A DNA stretch of 5,013 nt from the NCBI GenBank assembly GCA_030619405.1, contig JAUXBK010000196.1:1-5013 (forward strand), given 5' to 3'. Both the position numbers and the translations under genes were made by a program. Within the stretch, counting starts at the first letter, position 1. Each line of letters opens with the position of its first letter. The notes beneath the pieces were generated by a model. The model did no database searches and was not told where the DNA came from. It saw only the letters and a list, made by a program, of their open reading frames with translations. Positions 1 through 5,013 of this stretch are shown piece by piece. Source of the stretch: Sedimenticola sp. Its GTDB lineage: Bacteria; Pseudomonadota; Gammaproteobacteria; Chromatiales; Chromatiaceae.

Positions 1-2864
1 AGGCTGGCAGCCAGGTCGGCGGGTGAGCGCCCCGAGCTGCTCAGGTCAAGGTGGACGTTGATGTTGCCCGAGACGGGTACGAAGGTTTGAATGTGCCCCC
101 AGACGGCGCCGATTGCCACATCGTCCGCGGTCAGCTGCAGTGCCGCACGGGGAGTGTCGTTGGCATCCAGCATGAGATCCACCAGCAGGGTTCCTTCGCC
201 GTAGTCCAGCACAGCGGGGGACATCAGCAGCTGACCATCTTTCAACTCGATCTTCGTGCTCAGCGCCTTAAGTTCGGCCCCCGTCCCTACCACCTGGTCC
301 ACGGCCAAGCCGAGCCCGAGGTCGAGCTTATTCAGCAGCTCCCAGGGCAGGGGCTCCGGGCTGAACAGCCGTTCCCCGGCCGCTTTTTTGCCTTTTGTGG
401 AGTCCTTTTTCTCCATCTCCTTCTTGATCTCGGCGGTGCCTGCCAACCTCGCCTCCTTCAGCTCCTCCTTGGTTTCTGGAAACCCGAAGTCCGCGAGATA
501 GAGCACCTTGCTCTCTATCGTCCCTTCGAGCCGTGGCTTGCTTCCCTCGAAGCTGCCGGAGACTTTGGTCTCTATCTTTGTTCGTCCGACATCAATGTTG
601 CCCGAATAGCTGAGTTTGTCATCCTCCAGGCGGAGTCTCCCGGCCGCCTTGACCTGCCCGCTACTGTCGCGCCATTCTTGCCCGAAGATGGCGCTTACCA
701 CTTGCAAACTGGGTGCGGAGACCTCCGCTCTGGCATCGAGTTGGTCCAGCGCGTTCAGGTCGTCCAGCTGTCCGCTGATCTTTATATCTACCGATGCGGG
801 CCGACCGACGTGGATTTTTACCTTTTCCAGACCAAGGCTCCCATCACTATCGACCAGAACCCCGGTGGCGTTCAGTGGCCCCAGGTCGGCTGCGTCCAGG
901 TCGAACAAGCGGAAAACCGGCTCGGTAGAGGGCGATGCAGCGGTCAGACTCAGGTTGACGCCCGAAGCAGAGAAATCAGGCTCGATCAGCAGCTTTTCGA
1001 TCCCGCCTGTGGCTGAGAGTGTCAGGGCCCCAGGGCGCCCGGATTCAATCGCTATCTCAGACACTTTCAGTTCTTGCAGGCGGCCAGTGAGCTGGAAGCG
1101 GCCTTTGATCGGTCCTAGCGCCGGCAACTCCTGTCCGGTCAGTTTCGCGATTGGTGCGGTCTCCGGGGTGGCGAATGTTACCGCCACATCGATAGATTTC
1201 GGTGGTTCGTGAGTTCTGGCATCCCCCATCCGGAGCTGGCCGCTGACCTCTATCTTCAGTGCCTTTTCGCTTCCCGCGGTCAGCGACAGGTGTTTGAAAA
1301 TACCCTCTTTTTCCGAGCCGATAAAACGCCCGCTATATTTGACGGGGCCGATTTCCGGCAGCGATACATCTAACGCGTATGCCAGCCGCTCGGTACGCGC
1401 TGCCGCCACGCTGATCTGCATGTCGATCTCCGAGGTGGGCAGATCTCCGACCACCGGTATACGACCAATACGGCCCACATAGGTGGCAAGGAGTTCCTTC
1501 GCCCTGCCCACCTTCACCCGGTAGTCCTCGATCGCAAAGTAGTCTCCAGCAGGCGCGGTCAGCCGCGCGCTGCCCTTCACCGGGCCCACCTCCGAAAGGC
1601 TCTCGATGAGCAGGCTCTCGGCCGACTTGGTGTTGCTCGCGTCTATCTCCAGAACGAGATCCAGGCTGGCGAAGGGTTGGGGCTGCCGCGGGTCGCCGAA
1701 GACGCCCTTACCGCGCACACCCAGCTTGAGGCCCGCCTTGTCTATGCCCTGGGCGTTGAAATCGCGAAAGGCGATCTGTTTGCCGGTGACGGTCAGTTTG
1801 CCCTCGAGCTGCCAGTCGTCGATGGTCGCCATCTCCCCCGGCAGCAGCCATTTGGACACCTCACGGCTCTTCATGAAGCCGCCGACCTGGAGCTCTCCCT
1901 TGTGTTCGGAGGTCAGGCCTTGCAGGGTGCCGCTGGCCTCCAGCCGCAGCTTTTCGGGCAGTTCGAGACGGATGGTGATTTCCTCGAGGGAGGCATTATC
2001 AATGTCACCCTCGAGCCGTGCATTGGCCTCCAGCCGTCCCAGCGGCGGCATATCGAGTTCGATCAGCGCCAGGGCCGATGAGAGTTCGGGTGCCTCAGAT
2101 TCGAGGTTAAACTTCAGCCCCTCACCGTTCAAAGGGTGGTCGATGGTCCCGGCGACGGAGAGCCTGAGTGCCGGATTTAGGATTTCCAGTTCCACCGGAT
2201 AGGGCGCTTTGGGCGCGAGCAGCTGCGGCAGGCTGCCGATCTGCCCGGAGAGGGCATAACTCTTATCCGCAACACTTGCTTCTCCCTCAATCAGGAAGGT
2301 GGCGCCATCCTGTGAAAGTTCCAGGGTCACCTGGCTCAGCAGGATCTCGAGCGGCGACGCCTGGGCGGAGCCGTTTCGGACGAACCGGATATTGCGCAGC
2401 ACCACGTTTTGCAGGATGGGGAGGGTGGAAAGATCGGGCAGGGAAAACTCCGAGCCTGTCTGTCGCCGCGAATCGGCGTTGGAATCCAGATCGAAAGCCA
2501 CATCGTCGATGAGCAGCCGCTCGATCCGCATTTGTCCCAACAACAGGGGCCAGAGTGTCAGCTTCAGCTCCAGCCTGCCGATCTGCAACAGCGGATCGGG
2601 CTGCTGTTTCGGGTACAGTGTGACTGCGGAGGCACTGACGGTCGGGTGGAGGGAGATGGAGACCTTGAAAGGGCCGTCTATTTCCAGCCGGTAATCCGTC
2701 GATTCTTCGACAATAAGGATCAACTGCCGCCGTACGTAATCGTCGCCGTTCAGTGACCAGGTGAGACCGATCAGCAGGATCAGCAAGGCGCAGACCGCAA
2801 GTAGCCAGAGGCTGAGATGCTTGGATTTTGATGTCACGATTTCGGAATTTCTTGTCGATGTCAT
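1..2864 (-). CDS. AsmA-family protein, C-terminus cut off by the window edge
   Basis: The minus strand stays open for 954 codons from an ATG at 2864 to the left edge. Residues about 17-36 form one hydrophobic segment after a short polar N-terminus, typical of an inner-membrane anchor with the rest in the periplasm. Residues about 40-260 are beta-rich and N-terminal AsmA-like. Residues about 275-810 hold seven related units of 74-79 residues. Residues about 796-832 are a lysine/glutamate-rich linker. From W841 the sequence matches the AsmA C-terminal domain pattern, including VSGNINVHLDLSSSGRSPADL near the cut end. Known for the family: AsmA, TamB, YhdP and YdbH are elongated beta-groove proteins spanning the periplasm, linked to phospholipid transport and outer-membrane homeostasis. 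Which paralogue this is cannot be told. No good Shine-Dalgarno precedes the ATG; a GTG at residue 10 is the alternative start. The missing part is probably the rest of the AsmA domain. Confidence 0.87.
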   Translation of the reverse strand, partial: MTSTRNSEIVTSKSKHLSLWLLAVCALLILLIGLTWSLNGDDYVRRQLILIVEESTDYRLEIDGPFKVSISLHPTVSASAVTLYPKQQPDPLLQIGRLELKLTLWPLLLGQMRIERLLIDDVAFDLDSNADSRRQTGSEFSLPDLSTLPILQNVVLRNIRFVRNGSAQASPLEILLSQVTLELSQDGATFLIEGEASVADKSYALSGQIGSLPQLLAPKAPYPVELEILNPALRLSVAGTIDHPLNGEGLKFNLESEAPELSSALALIELDMPPLGRLEANARLEGDIDNASLEEITIRLELPEKLRLEASGTLQGLTSEHKGELQVGGFMKSREVSKWLLPGEMATIDDWQLEGKLTVTGKQIAFRDFNAQGIDKAGLKLGVRGKGVFGDPRQPQPFASLDLVLEIDASNTKSAESLLIESLSEVGPVKGSARLTAPAGDYFAIEDYRVKVGRAKELLATYVGRIGRIPVVGDLPTSEIDMQISVAAARTERLAYALDVSLPEIGPVKYSGRFIGSEKEGIFKHLSLTAGSEKALKIEVSGQLRMGDARTHEPPKSIDVAVTFATPETAPIAKLTGQELPALGPIKGRFQLTGRLQELKVSEIAIESGRPGALTLSATGGIEKLLIEPDFSASGVNLSLTAASPSTEPVFRLFDLDAADLGPLNATGVLVDSDGSLGLEKVKIHVGRPASVDIKISGQLDDLNALDQLDARAEVSAPSLQVVSAIFGQEWRDSSGQVKAAGRLRLEDDKLSYSGNIDVGRTKIETKVSGSFEGSKPRLEGTIESKVLYLADFGFPETKEELKEARLAGTAEIKKEMEKKDSTKGKKAAGERLFSPEPLPWELLNKLDLGLGLAVDQVVGTGAELKALSTKIELKDGQLLMSPAVLDYGEGTLLVDLMLDANDTPRAALQLTADDVAIGAVWGHIQTFVPVSGNINVHLDLSSSGRSPADLAAS
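440..2042 (-). repeat. Seven tandem 74-79-residue repeats encoded inside the AsmA-family gene
   Basis: Each unit opens with a motif like LGPIKG or LGPVKG followed by a short beta strand and often a glycine about ten residues on. It then has alternating hydrophobic strands and closes on a motif like VSGQL or ASGTL. Motif glycines, or the equivalent position, fall at residues 276, 350 (written DDWQLEG), 427, 506, 584, 662 and 736. The steps are 74, 77, 79, 78, 78 and 74 residues. The four clearest openings are VGPVKG, IGPVKY, LGPIKG and LGPLNA. The repetition is at protein level; the DNA has diverged. The inferred role is stacked modules of a beta-groove, so that unit number sets the length of the molecule. 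Confidence 0.75.
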
Positions 2865-2887
2865 AAACAGGCAGAGGGACTGTTTAT
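2863..2887. promoter_or_regulatory. Interrupted palindrome over the AsmA-gene start, candidate operator
   Basis: Two perfect 8-bp arms, ATAAACAG at 2863-2870 and CTGTTTAT at 2880-2887, face each other across 9 bp. One arm overlaps the start codon at 2862-2864 and the other overlaps the -10 box at 2886-2891. Because transcription would start near 2879, the transcript would lack most of one arm. A DNA-binding repressor site is therefore more likely than an RNA hairpin. No specific regulator family is recognised; the arms face the opposite way from a LexA box. Confidence 0.4.
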
Positions 2888-2891
2888 TATA
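2886..2891 (-). promoter_or_regulatory. -10 box of the AsmA-family gene
   Basis: The minus strand reads TATAAT, a perfect sigma-70 -10 hexamer, 21 bp upstream of the ATG. The predicted transcription start is near 2879, leaving a leader of only about 15 nt. At 17-bp spacing the -35 position reads GCGCGA, which matches the consensus poorly, and no extended -10 TG is present. The promoter would therefore be weak or activator-dependent. The 8-bp palindrome TCGATCGA (2898-2905) sits in the spacer. Confidence 0.45.
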
Positions 2892-2962
2892 CCCGACTCG
2901 ATCGAATTTCGCGCGACCCCACCCCGGCTGCTGTCCGCGCTATACAGGTGCCTGCCGGTTTA

Positions 2963-3038
2963 TTGCTCCTGCAAAACCGGCACTTCTGACCTCCATGGAT
3001 GGAGGTTGCTCCTGGGCATCCATGCCCCCGCGGCACTT
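2963..3038 (+). repeat. Direct repeat pair framing two of the hairpins
   Basis: TTGCTCCTG occurs at 2963-2971 and again at 3006-3014. CGGCACTT follows each copy, at 2978-2985 and 3031-3038. The two units therefore share both borders but carry different inserts: a short CAAAAC stretch in the first, and the GGGCAT-CC-ATGCCC hairpin plus CCCCG in the second. This suggests the element grew by duplication of a unit with an exchangeable centre. Confidence 0.55.
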
Positions 3039-3066
3039 ACCCATCCTTGGGCGGCGGAAATGTAAT

Positions 3067-3086
3067 AGGATTGTAGGAACAATCCT
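3067..3086. repeat. Perfect 8-bp stem-loop
   Basis: AGGATTGT at 3067-3074 pairs perfectly with ACAATCCT at 3079-3086 around the 4-nt loop AGGA. The flanking GGCGGC (3050-3055) and GCCGCC (3088-3093) are also complementary, so it could sit on top of a longer outer stem. No T-run follows on either strand, which argues against an intrinsic terminator. Confidence 0.55.
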
Positions 3087-3104
3087 TGCCGCCATCCATG
3101 GCGG

Positions 3105-3320
3105 TCGTAGTGAGAGGGATGAATGAGGTCGTTTGTTGATCGGTGAAGTGGTGGTCATGGGATATTTTGGGAGGAAGTGTTGTTGGCAGGGCCGTTCTTT
3201 TGCATCCCGGTATTCCGTCTGGCATATACCACTGAAACGCACCATGGGTAACGGCGGCTCGGAATGGAGGATGGCCAACAAGTACGCCCTCAACCTTGTT
3301 TTGGCGGGGTACCAGACGGC
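3105..3320. other. Intergenic stretch before the hydrolase, no gene seen
   Basis: Only short frames without family features cross this stretch. One of 63 codons, with a TTG start at 3133, overlaps the hydrolase start through ATGA at 3321-3324, but it has no ribosome site, no recognisable composition and no visible homology. CCGTCTGG at 3215-3222 and CCAGACGG at 3312-3319 form an 8-bp inverted pair about 100 bp apart, the second ending one base before the hydrolase ATG. No convincing promoter for the hydrolase was found; the best pair, TTGCAT and CATATA, matches 3 of 6 bases in each box. Confidence 0.5.
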
Positions 3321-4199
3321 ATGAAAAACCGAATGATAGAAAACATCCTGCTGCTGGTGGTTGGGCTGGCCTTGTTGAGTGGTGGCATGTATCTGCAACA
3401 GCCCTCAATGATCTTTTTCCCTGACGCAACGCTTGACCAGACACCGGCGGAGTGGGGATTCGCGTATGAGGATATCTTTCTGGATACCAAGGATGGTATG
3501 CGCTTGCATGGCTGGTACATCCCACGTCATGGATCGAAGCAGGCCCTGCTGTTTTTCCATGGCAATGCGGGCAATATCTCCCATCGTGGCGCCTCCGTGG
3601 AGATCTTTCACCGGCTTGGCCTGAATATCTTTATCTTCGACTACCGAGGTTACGGTAGGAGCCAGGGCAAACCTGATGAGAATGGACTTTATAAAGACGC
3701 CAGGGCGGCCTGGCGCTATCTGATCGATGATCGAGGGTTCGCTCGGGAAGATATCATCCTGTTCGGTCGCTCGCTCGGCGGCGCCGTGGCGGTGGAACTG
3801 GCTGCCGAGGTTCAGCCGGGCGGGCTGATCCTCGAGTCCACATTCAGTTCCGCAGAGGATGTGGCCAATGCGGTTTTTCCTGTTCTTTCCCGGTTGATTT
3901 TTCTGCGATTCGATTTCAATACCGCAGCTCAGATCGGGAGGGTGACGTGTCCGGTGCTGGTGCTGCACAGCCCCGACGATGAGATCATACCGTTCCACCT
4001 TGGAGAGAAGGTATTTCAGGCAGCCAATGAGCCGAAATCTTTGGTGAAGATGAGGGGCGACCACAATAACGGGTTTCTTATGAGTCAGCCGGATTACGAG
4101 CAGGCGCTTGGTGCGTTTGTCTCGCGTGCGCTGGTGTGCAGCGCGAAGGTGTCGCTGGTGCTGACGCCAGACGGATCCAGTCCCGCAACGGTCACTTGA
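3321..4199 (+). CDS. Membrane-anchored alpha/beta hydrolase, Bem46/ABHD13-like
   Basis: This 292-residue protein begins with a hydrophobic segment (residues about 6-27), a likely uncleaved inner-membrane anchor. QPSMIFFPD follows, a motif typical of this family just after the anchor. The fold core runs from about residue 45 to 268. It contains the oxyanion-region motif HGNAGN (80-85), DYRGYGRSQGKP (107-118), the nucleophile elbow GRSLGG with Ser151, a probable catalytic Asp220 in HSPDDEIIP, and His248 in GDHNNGF. The triad is complete, so the enzyme is probably active. Family members are serine hydrolases (S33/hydrolase-4 type) of mostly unknown substrate, so no substrate is assigned. The ATG at 3321 was chosen because it puts the anchor at the N-terminus; an in-frame ATG at 3264 would add 19 residues with no family character. 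Only GGGG at 3306-3309, 11 nt upstream, could serve as a ribosome site. The last 20-odd residues, rich in Ser, Thr and Val, extend past the usual end of the fold. Confidence 0.9.
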   Translation: MKNRMIENILLLVVGLALLSGGMYLQQPSMIFFPDATLDQTPAEWGFAYEDIFLDTKDGMRLHGWYIPRHGSKQALLFFHGNAGNISHRGASVEIFHRLGLNIFIFDYRGYGRSQGKPDENGLYKDARAAWRYLIDDRGFAREDIILFGRSLGGAVAVELAAEVQPGGLILESTFSSAEDVANAVFPVLSRLIFLRFDFNTAAQIGRVTCPVLVLHSPDDEIIPFHLGEKVFQAANEPKSLVKMRGDHNNGFLMSQPDYEQALGAFVSRALVCSAKVSLVLTPDGSSPATVT

Positions 4200-4208
4200 G
4201 CGCCGACC

Positions 4209-4223
4209 GGTTCACCGTGAACC
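4209..4223. repeat. Short palindrome just after the hydrolase stop
   Basis: GGTTCAC (4209-4215) and GTGAACC (4217-4223) are exact reverse complements around one central base. As RNA this would be a 6-bp stem with the loop CCG. It starts 10 bp after the stop codon, but no T-run follows, so it is at best a 3'-end protecting hairpin or a protein-binding site. Confidence 0.35.
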
Positions 4224-4328
4224 CCGGCATCGTGGGCCGTCTTCAGCTGGTTACAGCCAATAGAAACCAGGCAGAAACAGGCCCTTCCAGGTCATTGGAG
4301 CCGCACCGGATGCACCCGCTGCAGGCTA

Positions 4329-4358
4329 TTGATATCCTGTAAAGGATGCTGCTATCGT
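4329..4358 (+). promoter_or_regulatory. Candidate sigma-70 promoter of the cytochrome c gene
   Basis: TTGATA at 4329-4334 matches 5 of 6 bases of the -35 consensus. TATCGT at 4353-4358 matches 4 of 6 of the -10, with 18-bp spacing. Transcription would begin near 4365 and leave a leader of about 53 nt before the ATG at 4418. The spacer holds a small hairpin, ATCCT/AGGAT around GTAA (4334-4347). A promoter here agrees with the long gap after the hydrolase, which argues against simple co-transcription. Confidence 0.4.
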
Positions 4359-4365
4359 ATCGGTC

Positions 4366-4380
4366 CCGGGGGATGCCCGG
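4366..4380. repeat. GC-rich hairpin at the start of the cytochrome leader
   Basis: CCGGG (4366-4370) pairs with CCCGG (4376-4380) around GGATG, and TTATCTTT follows. With the promoter proposed at 4329-4358 it would sit at the extreme 5' end of the transcript, where such stems can stabilise mRNA. The stem is too short and the following T-run too broken for a confident terminator of the hydrolase. Confidence 0.3.
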
Positions 4381-4398
4381 TTATCTTTGACTGATTCC

Positions 4399-4403
4399 AG
4401 GAG
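4399..4403 (+). promoter_or_regulatory. Ribosome binding site of the cytochrome c gene
   Basis: AGGAG lies 14 nt before the ATG at 4418, a longer spacing than usual. A weaker GGA at 4407-4409, 8 nt from the ATG, may be the one used. Either supports the chosen start, which also places the signal peptide correctly. Confidence 0.5.
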
Positions 4404-4417
4404 AACGGAAACCGACC

Positions 4418-4900
4418 ATGAATATCCTCGGCAGCCCCCTGAAAAGCCTTGCTCCCGTCGCATTGTTGGGTATCGTATTCACTGTCGCGGCAGCAAGCAA
4501 CGATAAACCCGGACCGCTCTCTGAGTATCAGCCAGACCTGCCTGACTCATTCGCGGAACGGGTGCGCAAGGCGGATCTGGCCCGGGGTGAACAGCTGTTC
4601 ATGCGCAAGTGTTCTTCCTGTCACGATCACGAGCAGAATGGCGGTCACGGCAAGGGTCCGCATCTGTGGAACGTGATGGGCCGTCAGGCCGGCACCATCC
4701 AGGGTTTCGAGTTCTCAGAGGCGATGAAGAACGCCGGCCACACCTGGACTTTCGCCACGCTCAATTACTATCTGACCCGCACCGATCGGGCTGTACCGGG
4801 ACTGGCCATGGAGTTCCGCGGACTGCGCAAGGAGAAGGATCGGGTGGATTTGATTGCGTTTCTCCGCACCCGCAACGACAACCCGCCATCGCTTCCCTAG
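4418..4900 (+). CDS. Exported monohaem class I cytochrome c (c2 / mitochondrial-type)
   Basis: This 160-residue protein is a soluble or membrane-tethered electron carrier of the periplasm. Residues 1-26 look like a Sec signal peptide: Lys9, a hydrophobic stretch (about 11-26), and an AAA motif allowing cleavage after Ala26. No lipobox cysteine is present. The single haem site is CSSCH (65-69), giving Cys65 and Cys68 thioether bonds and His69 as proximal ligand. The sixth ligand is probably Met131 in VPGLAMEFRGL. Between them lie GKGPHLWNVMGRQAG (78-92), GFEFSEAMKNAG (96-107) and W110. The C-terminal helix is DRVDLIAFLR (141-150). These are hallmarks of the cytochrome c/c2 family, and the length after signal removal (134) is slightly above usual because of a polar, proline-containing stretch at 27-50. 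It presumably shuttles electrons between a quinol or donor oxidoreductase and a terminal oxidase; the partner is not in the window. The next gene upstream, the hydrolase, shows no functional link. Confidence 0.93.
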   Translation: MNILGSPLKSLAPVALLGIVFTVAAASNDKPGPLSEYQPDLPDSFAERVRKADLARGEQLFMRKCSSCHDHEQNGGHGKGPHLWNVMGRQAGTIQGFEFSEAMKNAGHTWTFATLNYYLTRTDRAVPGLAMEFRGLRKEKDRVDLIAFLRTRNDNPPSLP

Positions 4901-4937
4901 TACAGCAAACGCTAAGTCCCTACGAACATAATGTAGG

Positions 4938-5004
4938 TTGGGTTAGGCGCGCATCTCACTGATATTTCAGGTTATCACACACTTATGAGCGCGCCGTAAC
5001 CCGA
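4938..5004. repeat. Long imperfect inverted repeat after the cytochrome c gene
   Basis: The left arm at 4938-4952 (TTGGGTTAGGCGCGC) faces the right arm at 4989-5004, whose complement reads TCGGGTTACGGCGCGC. They agree at 14 positions, with one T/C difference and one extra base. The 36-nt centre is AT-rich and has no gene. Paired GGTTGGGTTA.../...TAACCCGACA motifs of this kind occur as intergenic repeats in many proteobacterial genomes (recollection, not searched). It starts 38 bp after the cytochrome stop and could also act as a bidirectional 3'-end hairpin, though no T-run follows within the window. Confidence 0.6.
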
Positions 5005-5013
5005 CACCCTGAT

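Larger units (their letters stand above)
2951..3104. repeat. Cluster of small hairpins with a shared CATCCATG core, likely dispersed repeat element
   Basis: At least six short inverted repeats lie in about 150 bp. (1) 2953-2982 has a 9-bp stem, TGCCGGTTT/AAACCGGCA. (2) 2989-3006 has 8-bp arms, ACCTCCAT/ATGGAGGT, around GG. (3) 3014-3027 has 6-bp arms, GGGCAT/ATGCCC, around CC. (4) 3040-3051, CCCATCCTTGGG, is the same design with one mismatch. (5) 3067-3086 has an 8-bp stem and a 4-nt loop. (6) 3089-3104 has 7-bp arms, CCGCCAT/ATGGCGG, around CC. Numbers 2, 3 and 6 share the core CATCCATG or its complement, while their outer arms differ yet stay self-complementary. Reading frames through the region have no recognisable product. 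It is probably a non-coding repeat present elsewhere in the genome. Its function, as transcript structure, protein-binding site or inert mobile repeat, is unknown. Confidence 0.6.

Noticed and set aside
51..2756. Several long plus-strand reading frames (for example 51-1016, 616-1212, 1606-2202)
   Set aside because: They lie antisense to the 954-codon AsmA-family frame, which has coherent domains. Their translations are rich in Ser, Pro, Arg and Gln with no family features, as expected of opposite-strand shadows in GC-rich coding DNA.
2931..2947. LexA-like site (CTG ... CAG) upstream of the AsmA gene
   Set aside because: The half-sites are separated by 11 bp, not the 10 bp of the gammaproteobacterial SOS box, and the inner sequence lacks the alternating AT pattern.
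2951..3104. CRISPR array or integron attC site
   Set aside because: The repeats are short palindromes without equal-length spacers, and no GTTRRRY core or neighbouring cas or integrase gene is present.
3200..3226. Promoter for the hydrolase (TTGCAT, 17 bp, CATATA)
   Set aside because: Each hexamer matches only 3 of 6 consensus bases, no better than chance.
3264..3320. Upstream in-frame ATG at 3264 as the hydrolase start
   Set aside because: It would put 19 polar residues with no family resemblance before the membrane anchor. The ATG at 3321 gives the usual architecture and length.
3133..3324. 63-codon plus-strand frame whose stop overlaps the hydrolase start as ATGA
   Set aside because: The overlap looks like translational coupling, but the start is TTG without a ribosome site and the peptide has no recognisable features. 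GGAGG at 3266-3270 directly abuts an internal ATG at 3271, too close to act as its ribosome site.
2940..3525. Minus-strand frames of about 150-160 codons over the intergenic region and the hydrolase start
   Set aside because: They cross the palindrome cluster and run antisense to the hydrolase N-terminus, and their composition (many Pro, His, Arg, Ser) shows no family pattern.
4136..4342. 68-codon plus-strand frame overlapping the hydrolase 3' end
   Set aside because: It begins inside the hydrolase in another frame, has no ribosome site and shows no recognisable protein features.
4366..4388. Intrinsic terminator of the hydrolase transcript
   Set aside because: The stem is only 5 bp, the following TTATCTTT is a broken T-run, and it lies almost 170 bp after the stop, downstream of a better promoter candidate.

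Overview
The window looks like ordinary chromosomal DNA from a Gram-negative proteobacterium, most likely a gammaproteobacterium. Two genes point to an envelope with inner membrane, periplasm and outer membrane: a very long AsmA-family protein and an exported class I c-type cytochrome. Gene content and a moderately high GC would suit a respiratory or sulfur-oxidising marine lineage, but nothing here fixes the genus; that part is inference.

Layout. From the left edge to 2864 the minus strand carries one uninterrupted reading frame of 954 codons. It is the N-terminal and central part of an AsmA-family protein whose C-terminus lies outside the window. Its start is covered by a perfect TATAAT box and an interrupted palindrome. 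From 2865 to 3320 there is no convincing gene. The left half of this gap (about 2951-3104) is a dense cluster of small palindromes, several built around the same CATCCATG core, and looks like a dispersed non-coding repeat element. On the plus strand, 3321-4199 encodes a membrane-anchored alpha/beta hydrolase of the Bem46/ABHD13 type with a complete catalytic triad. A 218-bp spacer with a plausible sigma-70 promoter leads to a monohaem class I cytochrome c (4418-4900). The window ends in a long imperfect inverted repeat (4938-5004).

How the genes relate. The AsmA gene is divergent from the other two. The hydrolase and cytochrome are co-directional but widely spaced, and the cytochrome has its own promoter candidate, so a shared operon is not obvious. 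All three products would act at or beyond the inner membrane: lipid transport or envelope assembly, a membrane-tethered hydrolase, and periplasmic electron transfer. No shared pathway is visible.

No novel multi-gene system is evident. The items most worth a second look are the roughly 78-residue internal repeats of the AsmA protein, the palindrome over its promoter and start, the CATCCATG hairpin cluster, and the terminal inverted repeat.
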